Shown here one piece after another: positions 12,975-25,434 of a stretch of 64,000 nt of DNA. The stretch is from the NCBI GenBank assembly GCA_006176705.1, contig QRFJ01001027.1, positions 124,001 to 188,000 of the forward strand, read 5' to 3'. Every line of letters begins with the position of its first letter. Positions within the stretch are counted from its first letter, which is position 1. Position numbers and translations under genes: made by a program. The notes beneath the pieces are model-generated. The model had not been told where the DNA came from and did no database searches. It worked only from the letters and a program-made list of their open reading frames with translations. The DNA is from Cocos nucifera (lineage: Eukaryota > Streptophyta > Magnoliopsida > Arecales > Arecaceae).

Positions 12975-14450
12975 ATTTTATGAACCCTAAATTAAAGAAC
13001 TAAGTTTATGAAATATCAATTAGGTCTAAAATATGAGAATTTTTAGATCTAAGACATATTCATAAATTTGGGTTCGGGTTTAGGTAGCTCAATTAGATCT
13101 AGCGGTTGATCAAACTGAAATCAAGAGTTGGTTAGATGGGATCAACAATGCTTAAATTGACCAGCCTAATAGGATTAAGTCTGGGTCAGGATCGAGTCAC
13201 GAATGTGATCGATCAAGCTAAGACCTAATTAGGCTCAGTGGTTAGAATCTAGATTGTAGGCTAACCCGATTGGTTCTGTCTCAATAATTTGGTGTCTAAG
13301 ATAAGTTTGGCAGATATGACCGACTGGTTTTTAATTGGGAGCTACTTGACTTGAATGCGTTCTTGTCGAGTTAATAGCATATCCCTTCCACCAGTCTCAC
13401 TTTCCTGGACATGTTTGTTGACTCAGTTCTGATCTGAGGTGGTCAATAATCTGAGCTAACCCATGCCATTAAGTTAGTCATAATGGTTATGACTATGTCA
13501 AGTCGTTTAATGAGATCTAAATCAAATCTTCCTAAGAAAATATTAAGTCTAAGGTCTTCCACCATTGTAGATGTGTGGACCCTTTCCGGGGTTGATTATT
13601 CTCGATTGGTTATAATGGCTCAATTGCACCGGAAAGACGCAACCATGTCTATTCGACATCGGATGCTATGGGCTGGAGGATGAATTGGGCTCAATATTCC
13701 GGATATGATGAGAGATACAATTAGGAATCCAGTCCAAAACAAAGGTGGGTCTGACTTAACTAAGGAGTGGATCAATATTTCGGACACGGTGAGATTCATG
13801 AATTAGAGAACAAGTTTGGGTGCACCATGATTAGAGAATCATTGAATAAGCATTGTTCACCATTGGCTAAACCATCATCAATAACTATTACGTGAGGTGA
13901 TGAGTAAGTCGGTGGGATCCGTACCACCCACTAGAAATCATAATCTGGAGATTTTTCGCATCTCTAAGAAGGGAGTGTAGGGATCCAGAATAGTGGAGCT
14001 AATTTGTTTAAAAATAAATCCTCTAAACAAATTGGTAAGTCTTAATACTAATCTAACTAGAAAACTTTGGACTCTCTAAAAAAAAAAATCTGCATCCAAC
14101 TCACGCATAATCCGCACACCATAGACTGACCGGAACCAAATTATAAGGATTGGCTCCGGAACGTCAAAATTCATTTTGGATTCCGAGAAGTTAACCTTAT
14201 GTTTGGACCAGGACCCCCACCTACCAGCTTGCCCACTAGAATAAGGTGTCTCTGATAAGTCGTCAATAGCTGATGATAAATAGGCCAAATACTACATGTG
14301 GGCTCAGATGTCTGATGAGCTTCAGCAGCCAATCATGAAGATATCAGAACCACTCGCCAAATGTTGGCTCACCTACAGAAGATATTTGGTGAACAAAGTC
14401 ACGCGCAGCAAGTTATTCACAGTAACTAAAGCACCTTTCAAGGCTAAGAT
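12975..14450 (+). other. misplaced leader plus gag start of Angela-like element
   Basis: The block begins with leader sequence (TTTATGAACCCTAAATT, the same as at about 15600) and runs through the family leader to the gag start region near 14080. There AGACTGACCGGAACC and the SDELQQ-type codons of gag are readable up to 14450. It sits inside an LTR: the LTR stops at 12974 and resumes at 14476. The same leader is present again at 15598-16530. The simplest reading is a contig placed in the wrong gap, not a biological insertion. The gag frame contains several stops and one-base shifts. Confidence 0.8.
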
Positions 14451-14475
14451 NNNNNNNNNNNNNNNNNNNNNNNNN
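14451..14475. other. assembly gap (25 N)
   Basis: A run of 25 N. It falls exactly between leader/gag sequence and the inner part of an LTR, so the two sides are not contiguous in any known copy of the family. Confidence 1.
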
Positions 14476-14904
14476 CCTAAGGAAGTTGGGCCTTTCATAT
14501 TAGTGCGACAGTTAAAGGAAGGCCGTACGAAAAAGGAAGAAGGCCAGCACTGGCTGCAAGAGACAACTGCTTCTTTCAGAAAAGATTTTGAAGATCTTTA
14601 ATCGGATCTAGATCTAATTTTGGGAGGAAAGAGGAAGGAGAAGATCTTGATCGCCTGAGTGGATACCGTAGATATTCAGCACTTGCGTGGCTAATCCAGA
14701 ACCTCAGGCTCGCAGACATCACGGATAATCAATTCCATCAAGGTAAATTAATTAAATTAATTTAGTTTTATTTTTTAATTTTAGTTTTAGTTTATAAATT
14801 AGATCTAAAAAGTATCAGATCTAATTTAGGATCTATAGAAAATTTTTAAATATGCTTCTTCAATTAGATCTGAAGAACCTACCAAAATTAGTTTTTTCCT
14901 TTCA
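14476..14904 (+). repeat. Angela-like LTR, inner (U5) part
   Basis: Continues the LTR broken at 12974, matching the inner about 430 bp of the minus-strand LTR in reverse complement. It ends TTTCAAC before the PBS. The outer and inner parts together give about 2.2 kb, the family's normal LTR length. Confidence 0.88.
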
Positions 14905-14906
14905 AC

Positions 14907-14919
14907 TGGTATTAGAGCC
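14907..14919 (+). other. primer-binding site, plus-strand Angela-like element
   Basis: TGGTATTAGAGCC, one mismatch from the initiator tRNA-Met complement, two bases after the LTR end. Confidence 0.9.
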
Positions 14920-16530
14920 AGTGTTCATTATTTAATTAGATTATTAATTCTATATTTATTATAATTAGTGATTTGATATCAATAGATGTGATTAGATCTA
15001 AAATTAAAAAATTAAATTAATAATCTAGATCTAAATGTATGAGATCAACATAATAGGAGCTAGAAAAAATTTTCTATGTGTAGTCTAGTGATCAAATTTT
15101 TGTTGATTAAAATAATTTTTAGATCTATTTATTTATTATTTTTTGATTATTATAAATATTAAATAGATCTAAAATAAAAATAAAATTTATTAAATTTTGT
15201 TCATATGAGATATATGATATTCATGTTTAGACTAGTTTAGAATAGTTCTAGCAAATATCTAGAATAAATTTTAATTTGATTATATCATTTAAATTTAATT
15301 TTTAGATGTTATGAGATAATTTAGATTGAAAAGACAATGATGCATAAGATGTAAAATGTTTTAGATTAGATCATTTTTATATATAGATATATGTGTTAGA
15401 TCTAATTGTTTTTGATTAGTTTCATATTCTGGATTAAGAGTTTCCCTTGGCCTCCTATAAGAACAAAGTAGGGATTAAAGCCCTCTCCTCATTCGATGGG
15501 GTGTTCTTATGTTGTGGGGATGCTGCAGTTCGTCCTTAATCAAAATTAAAACTTATTTCGCAAAACCTAGATCTGAAACCCTAGGATTTATTTACATTTT
15601 TTTTATGAACCCTAAATTAAAAGAAACTAAGTTTATGAAATATAATTATGGTCTTAAAATTAGAATTTTTAGATCTAAGACATATTTATAAATTGGGTTC
15701 GGGTTGGTACTCAATTAGATCTAGCGGTTGATCAAACAAATCAAGAGTTGGTTAGATGGGATCAACAATGCTTAAATTGACCAGCCTAATAGGATTAAGT
15801 CTGGGTCAGGATCGATCACGATGTGATCGATCAAGCTAAGACCTAATTAGTTCAGGCTAGTGGTTAGAATCTAGATTGTAGGCTAACCCATTGGTTCTGT
15901 CTCAATAATTTGGTGTCTAGATAAGTTTGGCAGATATGACCGACTGGTTTAATTGGGAGCTACTTGACTGAATGCGTTCTTTCGAGTTAAATAGCATATC
16001 CCTTCCACCAGTCCACTTTCCTGGACATGATTGTTTGATCAGTTCGTGATCTGAGGTGCGCTCAATAATCTGAGCTAACCCATGCCATTAGTTAGTCATA
16101 ATGGTTATGACTATGCAAGTCGTTTAATGAGATCTAAATCAAATCTCCTAAGAAAAATTAAGTCTAAGGTCTTCCACCATTGTAGATGTGTGGACCCTTT
16201 TCCGGGTTGATTATTTCTCGATTGGTTATAATGCTCATTGCACGCATGGAAAGACGCAACCATGTCTATTACGACAATCGGATGCTATGGGCTGGAGGAT
16301 GAATTGGGCTCAAATATTCCGGATATGATGAAGATACAATTAGGAACCATCCAAACAAATGTGGTCTACTTAACTAAGGAGTGGATCAATATTCGGACAC
16401 GGTGAGATTCATGAATTAGAGAACAAGTTTGGTGCACCATGATTAGAGAATCATTGAATAAGCATTTGTTCACCATTGGCTAACCATCTTCAATAACTAT
16501 TACGTGAGGTGATGAGTAAGTCGCGTGCGA
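14920..16530 (+). other. leader of plus-strand Angela-like element, error-rich copy
   Basis: Same sequence order as the leader at 45983-44166 on the minus strand. From about 15598 it repeats the block at 12975-13910, but with many single-base losses and gains in short homopolymers. That pattern is typical of unpolished long reads. It stops being alignable by eye at about 16530. Confidence 0.75.
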
Positions 16531-18560
16531 CGGCATGCCAGCAGATAGCGGTGAACTAATAGAAGCCCAATACTATCCATCCGCTCCTCGGATAAACATG
16601 CCGGTTGCGGATGGGAATGTGGAGACATTGAAAGCTAGATTAGTGGCAAAAGGGTATAGGTCAGGCGGAAGGAATTGACTATCAGGATACGCTTTCGTCG
16701 GTAGCCACTGCCAAAATCCATCCGCACATTCTTGCTGTTTCGCAGAGCCTATGTTTGTAATTATGAATATGGTAAATGGACATGAAATGGCATTCTTTAA
16801 TGGATACCTTGAGAAAGATATCTAATATGAAAACAGCCACTAGGAATTCACATCTGGTGATGGTTTGATCACAAAAGTATCGCAAGCTATAAAGGTCCAG
16901 GTATATGGACTTAAGCAAGCATCTCGAGCTGGAATTACTCATTTTTGGAAAATGATGCTAGAATCAAATTTTTAATATTTTGATTTTCAATCCGAAGACG
17001 CTATGGGAGACGCGCCACCATGTGTTTTTGTCAAAAGATCACACGTCAACGTGTCCCAGCTTATGATAATCAGAAGCAGTAAATCATGCGAGATTCTTAA
17101 ATCGCAAATTCTCTATTGAGTGTTAAGCGGGATCAAGAAACGACGAAAATAGCTGGCTGAGGCTGAATCTTTGTTAACAAAAAAATAGAAATCCGTACAA
17201 CAAACTTGCCGGTTAAGGTTCTTTAATTACTACTATCTATTAACTTAGATAACCTTCTGTGTGACTCTTCGTTATAAAAACATAAATGTTCTACGGAATT
17301 GATCAACCCTCACTATAGCTATGAATCCGAATGGCTACACCCAGTTAGATAAGACCTATCGGACCACAAAATACATACTACTATTGATGGAATGATTACC
17401 ATAATTGAATCATATATCAATACTATTAGGAGGGATTTGAAGTGTTTTAATCCGGACAAAGTAAAAATTATTTTTGGGTTCCTAGAGAAGTTTAACTAAT
17501 GTAGTACACTTTGGACCCAGGATACGTCCTGGTCTCCTCACTATCTAAACAAGGATATACTCCGTTCTCCCAATTTTGACTTTAACCAGCAGCCTCTATG
17601 TCAGGAGTCTCCACTGATGAAGTGTAACAAGGTCGCATCGGCTTATATTGTGTCTCGTCAGAGACCTAGATAATGTGGATACTTAAGCGCGCTGACAGAT
17701 TTAATACAGGCCAAATACTAAATCGAAGATATGGCCTCGGATAGTCTGATTCCGAGTGCATTTCTCTACATAACAGCAGCTCAATATGAAAGATTAATGC
17801 AAGGAACACACTCGCCCAATTGACTGTTGGACTCACCCTTACTAGGAGATTATTTGGGGATACGTTGATACAAATGCTTCAACCGCGCGGAATAGCCAAA
17901 GTTATCAGAATAGTTACTAAATGAACTGATTTCCAATAAGAGGCCTAGAGTGCATGATTGTGCTAATTCGCGACAGTCATGGTCCGAAAGATACATTAGT
18001 CTGCATGATTTAGAATTCGAAGAGAACTTGGAAGAAGCATAGAAGCAAGCTCAATCAGTCGAAGAGTTCGCGCATAAGTGGGATCTGCAGAATGGAGGCA
18101 TAATTGGTTTGGGTCTTTAAAACCCCAAAAATTTTTTTTTTGTCTATTGTTTTTATCAACTTTGTGTCAAAATGGAACTGAAGGCATATTTATTGGCGCT
18201 CAATCTCACTTTCTGCCGGCACAAAAGTTCGATCATTGGAAAAACTACACATTGATGAATTATATCTCTCTAAATATACTTCTTGCCCCAACACACCCAA
18301 CTAGCTTAGATGAACGCAAGACTGAGAGGTTAACTCACTGATTTGCTTTTCTGATGAAAGGTGTCATCAGGACAGGCTCAGTGTCTTGCCATGGGAATGG
18401 ACTTAACTTCCAAAGAGAAATCGTCTTTTGGAAATTAAGAAGAAATCTATGAGAATGAAAACGTTAGAAGGTGGGAGAGAAAGAAGAAAAAGGCAGTGAG
18501 CCAGGAAGAAGAGGCCGGGCTGACACCAGAACAGAAGTCAAGATTCCGGCTTTGTTTCTA
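16531..18560 (+). other. scrambled, error-rich gap-fill-like sequence of Angela-like origin
   Basis: Pieces of the family can be seen out of order. About 16597-16950 repeats the RT region found cleanly at 20713-21060. A gag core resembling the stretch around TTATTTTTGGGTTCCTAGAG is at about 17470-17520. Nucleocapsid-like lysine-rich sequence is at 18360-18560, and that piece is repeated cleanly at 18770-18960. Between them (about 16950-17450, 17650-18060 and 18090-18350) I recognise nothing. Indel density is far above the flanks. I read this as low-quality read sequence, not as genuine diversity. Confidence 0.6.
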
Positions 18561-20024
18561 ATGCTGCTTAGCATGAGGACAGTCAGTCCAGATCATTGTC
18601 TGATGATAATCAAGACTTGGAAGAGCTTGAGAAGCTCAAAGTGAGTTGGACTTGGATCTGCAGAATGACATAATTCTACAATCCTTGACTGATGCATTTG
18701 GGCAGTTCATCATGAACTACCATATGAATTAACTTCAAAACTTCTTGGCCAAACTTATGAACAAGCTGGTTACCACTGAGCTTTCTATGAAAGGTTCTAA
18801 AGGCTCAGTGCTTGCCATGGAATGGACTTCTTCCAAGAGAAAGTCTTTTGGAAATAAGAAGAAATCTATGAAAACGTAGAAGGTTGGAGGAAAGAAGAAA
18901 AAGGCAGAGCCAAAGAAGAAGGCCGCTGACAAAGGAAAGTGTTTCTATTGCAACAATGACGGCCACTGGAAGTGGAACTGCCCTACTTACCTGGCCACCC
19001 TAAAGAAAAAGGAGGCAGGTCCTTCTGGAGCTATGCTTGTTATTGAGTCTAACCTTACAATTTCTTCTACATCTAGTTGGGTGCTTGACTCTGGTTCTAG
19101 TGCTCACTTATGTACTTTTATGCAGGGTCTTAAGGATAGCTGGAGGCTGAGGGACGTGAGATGATCCTACGAGTCGGAAATGGAGCAAGGGTTGCTACCG
19201 TGGCCGTGGAAACATACTCTCTTCAACTACCATCTGGTTTAGACTTAGTATTAAAAGACTATTATTTTGTGCCTGCAGCAAGCAAGAATTTGATTTCTGT
19301 TTCTTGCCTTACATTAGAAGGCTATGTAATTAGTTTTCTTAAGGACCATTGTAACATTCTTTATGAAAGAAATAAAATTACAAATGGTTTCCTTATTAAC
19401 GGTCTTTATCAGTTACATGTTGATGTATCTATTTTTAACTTCGAGCAAAATGTGAATGTCATAAAATCAAAACATCCTAAGGATAGTCCTAATGATAGGT
19501 ATCTATGGCATCTAAGATTAGGTCATATAGCAGAAGATAGGGTTAATAAATTGGAGAAAACCGAGCTATTGAGTCTGTTGACTTTCAAGTCATATCTAAT
19601 TTGTGAATCCTGTCTTCATGACAAAATGACCAAGCTCCCTTTTGTAGGACATGGGGAAAGGGCCACAGATCTTCTTGCCCTAGTACATACAAATGTGTGC
19701 GGCCCATTTGATGTGCTGGCTAGAGGCAACTTAGTCTACTTCATAACCTTTATCGATGATTTATCTAGGTATGGTTATGTATATCTTATGAGACACAAGT
19801 CTGAGGCGTTTGAAAAGTTCAAAGAATTTGGACATGAAGTAGGAAAGCAAATTGGAAAACCCATTAAGGTTCTTCGATCAGATCGAGGAGGTGAATACCT
19901 TAGTCGGGAATTCCTGGACTATCTCAAAGAAAATGGCATAGTCTCTCAATGGACTCCACCAGGAACACCTCAACTCAACGGGGTTTTAGAATGGAGGAAC
20001 CGGACCCTATTAGATATGGTCTGA
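18561..20024 (+). pseudogene. Angela-like gag end, protease and integrase
   Basis: Clean sequence of the plus-strand copy. The gag C-terminus has a complete CCHC knuckle, CFYCNNDGHWKWNC, at 18940-18981. The protease motif LDSGSSAHLC has its aspartate codon at 19087-19089. The long frame 19161-20024 holds the pre-integrase zinc region (WHLRLGH, CESC) and the integrase core. The first catalytic Asp of the DDE triad is Asn here (HTNVCGP, against HTDVCGP in the other copies). RSDRGGEY is intact, and the Glu is in LEWRNRT. The frame stops at 20024. Upstream gag has in-frame stops near 18729 and 18880. It is an inactive but well-readable copy. Confidence 0.88.
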
Positions 20025-22058
20025 TCCATGATGAGCTTCACTGACCTTCCTAATTTTCTTTGGGGATACTATTTGTTAACTGCAATTTACCTATTGAATA
20101 GGGTTCCTTCTAAAACCGTTCTTACCACACCGTATGAAATATGGCATGGTAAGAAACCAAGTCTGAGTCATCTTAGAATTTGGGGTTGTCCAACTCATGT
20201 CAAAAGACAACAAGCGGACAAGTTAGACTTTAGGATCTTTAGAGCTTGATTCATAGGATATCCTAAAGAGTCATTAGGATATTATTTCTACATTCCAAAA
20301 GATCACAATGTGAGTGTGAGTCGACATACCATCTTTCTTGAAAAACAGTTTATTCAAGATAGCGGCATTGGAAAGCATATCAAGCTTGATGAGAAAGTCT
20401 CACAAGAGCAACGAGCTAAGGACCAAATGGAACCAAATCAGGTTAAGCCAATCCATACACTACCTCCACCTCCTAGATCAGAAAGGGTTTTCCGTCCTCC
20501 TGAAACTTAGGTACTATTTCAGAAGATGTAGAGGAAATGTTCCTCATAGGTAATGGGGTTCATGCTGATGATCCCAAAATCTATAACGAGGCGATATCAG
20601 ATATCACTCCAAGAAATGGTTAGAGGCAATGAAGTCAGAAATTGACTCAATGCACTCAAACCATGTCTGGACCTATTGGGTGTAAATGGATCTTCAAGAG
20701 AAAGATTGGTGCAGATGGGAATGTGGAGACATTCAAGGCTAGATTAGTGGCAAAAGGTTACAGTCAACGTGAGAGCATTGACTATTAGGATACCTTTTCG
20801 TCAGTAGCTATGCTAAAATCCATCCGCACATTGCTTGCTATTGCAGCCTATTTCGATTATGAAATATGGCAAATGGACGTGTAAATGGTGTTCTTAAATG
20901 GACATCTTGAGGAAGATATCTATATGGAACAACTGCTAGGTTTCACATTTGGGGATGATGATCACAAGATTTGCAAGCTGCAAAGGTCCATATATGGACT
21001 TAAGCAAGCATCTCGGAGCTGGAACACTCATTTTAATGATGTGATTAAAATGTTTGGTTTCATCAAAAATAAGGAGGAGCCATGTGTCTTTAAAAAGGTC
21101 AGTGGGAGCGCTGTTGTCTTCCTTGTATTGTACGTGGATGACATCCTTCTTATCGGGAATGATATTCCGATGTTGACCATAGTTAAAATGTGGTTATCTA
21201 AAGAATTCTCCATGAAAGACCTAGGAGAAGCATCCTTTATTCTAGGAATTAAGGTCATTAGAGATAGACCGAATAGGATGCTAAGACTTTCATTGAAGAT
21301 GTACATAGAGGAAGTACTAAAGAGGTTTAGTATGGAAAACTCTAAGAGGGGTTTAGTACCCTTCAAGCATGGCATTCAACTTTCCAAGAAGACGTGCCCT
21401 AGCACACCTGAGGAAATAGAATATATGAGAAAGATCCCTTATGCTTCAGCAATAGGGAGCCTCATGTATGCCATGTTATGTACACGACCTAATATAGCCC
21501 ATGTCGTGAGTGTCAGCAGATATCAGTCGAATCCAGATGAAGAACACTAGACTTCTATAAAATGTATCCTTAAGTACTTGAGAAGAACTAAGGATATGTT
21601 GTTGGTCTTTGGTAATGGAGAACTCCAAGTCCAGGGGTATACAGACTTGGACTTTATGTCCAATGTAGATGATCGAAAGTCGACATCTGGGAGTCTATTT
21701 GGTGGAGCTGTTAATTGGAAAAGTTCCAAACAGATAGTGATAGCAGATTCCACCATGGAAGCAAAATATCGCTATGTCAGAAGCTGCGAAGGAAGCATTC
21801 TGGTACAAGAAGTTTGCCATAAAAATTGAAGTGATGCCATCAGATTCCATTTCTCTATACTACAACAACAATGGTGCCATAGCCCTTGCTAAGGAGCTGA
21901 GGTCTCACCAAAAATCCAAGCACATCGAGCGGCGATACCACCTTATCCATGATTGCCTCGCAAAGGGTTACGTCGAGGTGAAGAGAGTCGACTCTGCAGA
22001 CAATGCTAGCACACTTGCTAAGGAGCTACTCGACTCGAATGCATTCTTATCGAGTTAA
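20025..22058 (+). pseudogene. Angela-like integrase end, reverse transcriptase and RNase H
   Basis: The integrase C-terminal part (FLWGYYLLTAIYLLNRVPSK) is at 20028-20249 and a linker at 20310-20550. RT starts near 20640, where a short deletion removes the usual residues after NHVW. A stop at 20882-20884 replaces Lys in the MDVKMAFLNG motif. The frame 20885-21550 holds IYGLKQASRSW and the catalytic YVDD at 21131-21142. RNase H follows in two overlapping frames (DSTMEAKY near 21745, KHIERRYHLIHD near 21930). The last codons do not match the normal pol C-terminus. After SADNA the sequence becomes AKELLDSNAFLSS and stops at 22058; see the chimera finding. Confidence 0.87.
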
Positions 22059-22330
22059 TGGTATATCCCTTCCACCGATCTTATTTACCTGGCCATATTT
22101 GTTGGCTCAGTCCTAATCTGAGGTGGTCAATAATCTGAGCTAACCCATGCCACTAGGTTAGTCATAATGGTTATGACTATGTCAAGTCTAGTTTAGTGAG
22201 ACCTAAATCAAATCTTCCTAAGAAAAGATTAAGTCTAAGGTCTTCCACCATTGTAGATGTGCGGGCCCTTTTTGGGGTTGATTGTTCTCGACTGATTATA
22301 GTGGTTCAGTTGCACTGAAAAGATGCAAAC
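22059..22330 (+). other. leader segment following RNase H (displaced)
   Basis: About 270 bp that match the family leader (minus-strand 44880 to 44600) in the same orientation as the upstream pol. The leader normally lies between PBS and gag, so its place after RNase H is abnormal. The PPT and 3' LTR expected here are missing. Confidence 0.8.
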
Positions 22331-24319
22331 TAGGCATAGATGCTCTAGCATGAACCACTTCGTGCTGCTGAACAATATTCAACTTTCAATATTTATTATC
22401 GAAGTTGGATCCCATAAGTTTATCACTATCTAGCAGTGAATGGAGCAACTATGATTTGGGTTTAACTGCATAAAGAAAAATCAAAAGCCTAATTAGTAAA
22501 TGATTTATTAATTCTTAAGATTTAGACTTTAATCAAAAGATTCTTCCACTATTTTATTTGAATTGATAGCCTCTACCTCCAATTCCTTAGTGGGTACTAA
22601 AATCTACATAGACTGCGCACAAGCCCAACTATGGTTGGTCAACCCATATAAATCTAAGGATAGGTTCATAATCAATTATTTCTCTAAATAATTTTTAGTA
22701 ATTTAATTTTTGCCCTAGGTATCTTTTTCAATAGACTAGGGCCTCCACTGAAAGTTCCAGTTAGCTCCAACCATTATTAACATGGCCATACTTGGTCCAT
22801 CTAACTAAAGAATGATTAAGCCCAACTATGGTTGGTCAACCTAACCATCATTTAGAGAGACGTGGCCAAGAAATCATATTATGAATGATAATTCCATTTG
22901 CCGATAAGTACTAGGACTTTGTGCCTCCAATTATTATCCAACTAATGGATCCATTATCACTTACTTAATAGAAGGCTATGATCTAGTTATCATCATAACT
23001 ATTTTATTTTTAAGGACCTAATAATTTTAAAGGATTTAATTTGATTTGGTTTAAAAAAGAGAGTCAGAGAATCTACCTAATCATAATCCTCTCACTGACT
23101 TCACCAAGTCAGATTAAGGGAGACCATTGATAGGCTGGTCTAGGAGCACCTAAATTAGTCACACTGATTTACCAAGCTAACATGAGACTGCTTGAATTGT
23201 CAAGTGATATGATCAAAACATAATTTTACCAAGAAGGCCAGGTAAGTAAGATCGATGGAAGGGTCTGCCAAAGTTTCCTTAGACACCATCAGAAATGGCT
23301 AGATAAGCAAGCTGTCAATTAAAAACCACCGATCTAGATTGCCAGACTTATCTTAGATGCCAACTTGCTAATTAGTTTCAATTGGATCAACCTAACAGTT
23401 CATGCTAGACCGTGTAGCCAAGAATCAAGTCCATCTTGATTCTCGTTAAAGATATGGACTTAACCAACTACAACTATCGTACTTGATCTAGAGAATCCTT
23501 GACATAATCTATAAGAACTATTGATTAGATTTAGTCAATTATCTAATTAAGTCCATTCTTTAATCTAACCTTAGGTCTAATCCAATTAATGAACCTAATT
23601 TCCACTAACCCATTAATCCTAGATCCTAAACAAATAACTTCTTAATTTTTAATTAAGTTTTAGGCTGAGGGTTGGAGTTCGGCATTTCAAAAATGATTTT
23701 CATGTTTGCAAAATATTTTTACAACATGGTTCTATCAACCAAGTTGCATGTTTGATTCATAATCAATATGCAAATAAAAAATAAACATGAATCTACTTTA
23801 GATCTAATCTAAACATATTCATGTAATTCAAGATTGAAACAATTTCAATACTAATCTATCATAAATCAACTTAGATCAAAGCTAACATATTTATGATGAT
23901 AAAAATTAGATTAAAATACTTTCAATCCAATTATAAAATCTCACAGATCTAATCTAAAATTTTATGATTAGGATTTTACATCAGCACATACTAGGACAAC
24001 CTTTTCACTATAAGGGATAAATCTTACAGTAAGACAATCTTATAAAATCAGTCCATGCAATCTAAAATATTAATTTTTAAATTTAAATAGTTTTAAATTT
24101 AATTAATTATAAATTAATCTAGATCATATCTAATAATTTATGATTAATATTAGATCTGCATAAACCAGGACAACCCTTATACTGTAAGGGATAAACCTTA
24201 CAGCAGAACAACCTTATAAATTAGTTCATGGAATCTATTTTTTAATTTTAGATTCAGACCATAGATTATAATTCAGATCTAATCTAAACATGCATCATAA
24301 ATTATATAATAAAGAATCT
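22331..24319 (-). other. leader of a second, related copia family
   Basis: About 2.0 kb on the minus strand ending at the PBS at 24320. It resembles the Angela-like leader only in stretches (for example around 23230-23400, where CCAGGTAAG and CTTAGA...CACCA words recur), so I call a sister family. No ORF of note. It contains two direct copies of a segment with a hairpin (about 23993 and 24167). At its low-coordinate end it meets plus-strand Angela-like leader sequence at about 22330, with no gag or pol of its own visible. Confidence 0.65.
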
Positions 24320-24332
24320 GGCTCTGATACCA
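24320..24332 (-). other. primer-binding site of second copia family
   Basis: The minus strand reads TGGTATCAGAGCC exactly, two bases from the LTR that starts at 24335. Confidence 0.92.
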
Positions 24333-24334
24333 AT

Positions 24335-25434
24335 TGAAGAAAATGATCTAAGATTTCAGGGATGGATTTTGAAACTTTTTCAAAAATCAGACAGTGAAAG
24401 CCATAAATTAATCATATTAATTTATTTAAAATATATGAAATAGCCCTAGATCTAGGATCCTATCATAGATTTAAGCATGCTATTAAATCTAAAGTAAAAA
24501 TAATCAAAAGGTCATGTTGATCATATCAACATCCAGGCAATTCTAGATCTGATCTAGATACAGAAGGAAGATCATATCAACCTTACCTTTGCAAGATGAG
24601 TTCTCTAACTCACTAATCCAAGGCTAAGATCATCACTCCGAGCCGCACACGTGTCTGGCACCCTATAGGTTGTCCACACAAGGTCTCGATGCAAGATCCA
24701 AAGTTTGATGATAGGAAATCAGCATAACATGCTAGTACTATGCTGATCTTTCTTCGATGGTTGATTTGGAAAGTCCTTCAAATCTTGGACTCTCCAATTT
24801 TTAGAAGGAAGAGAAGAGATTTGTGAAGAAGTTACATCCCTCAAAAATCACAAAAAGAGGAGGAAGGGATCAAGAATAAACCTGGAGAAGAACCCTTTCT
24901 TCTCCCTTCTTTTTCTCTCACCATGACACAATGGTTTGTGTCTCAATGAAGCACCATGCCTAGATCTTACTTGCATCCAATCTTTCCATGTTCCAAATCT
25001 CTCTCTCTGATCTAAAACTTGTAGAAAATTTATGTCCTAACTCTTTTTAAATAGAGAGTTATGATAGAGTCCTTGTCTAGGTTAAATACATAAAAAGGCA
25101 GGTCCAATTTGAGCAAGGATTGGGATGCCTAACTCTTGGGCATCCCCTCATTTTTTATTGTGGACACTAGAAAATATGTGCAAATAAGTTTTCTATTTCT
25201 CATAAAAAAATTAGAGAGAACTCAGGTGGTTTGGTGCCTCAAAGAAATACGAAAAGATGATGTATCAAACTCTATCCAATAAGGACCTAGGTCAAAACAA
25301 CTTGATTATTTTGACCTAATCCACAACTAATTTCCTTCTAAAATGGTGGGAGACATAAAAAGAGTGTGGATACTCTCTAAAAATAAAATTTTTCATGAAA
25401 ATTCCAAGAAAATAGGTGTAGGGGATATGGAAAG
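24335..25434 (-). repeat. 5' LTR of second copia family, inner part
   Basis: Begins TGAAGAAAATGATC on the plus strand beside the PBS. It is interrupted at 25434 by element A and resumes at 34667, for a total of about 2.4 kb. The target-site duplication GAAAG on both sides of A shows that the two parts were once joined. Confidence 0.82.

Noticed and set aside
17000..18060. Apparently unique sequence that could be a host gene or a new element
   Set aside because: Pieces of Angela-like gag and RT are recognisable through dense indels, and the flanks show assembly damage; treated as poor read sequence.
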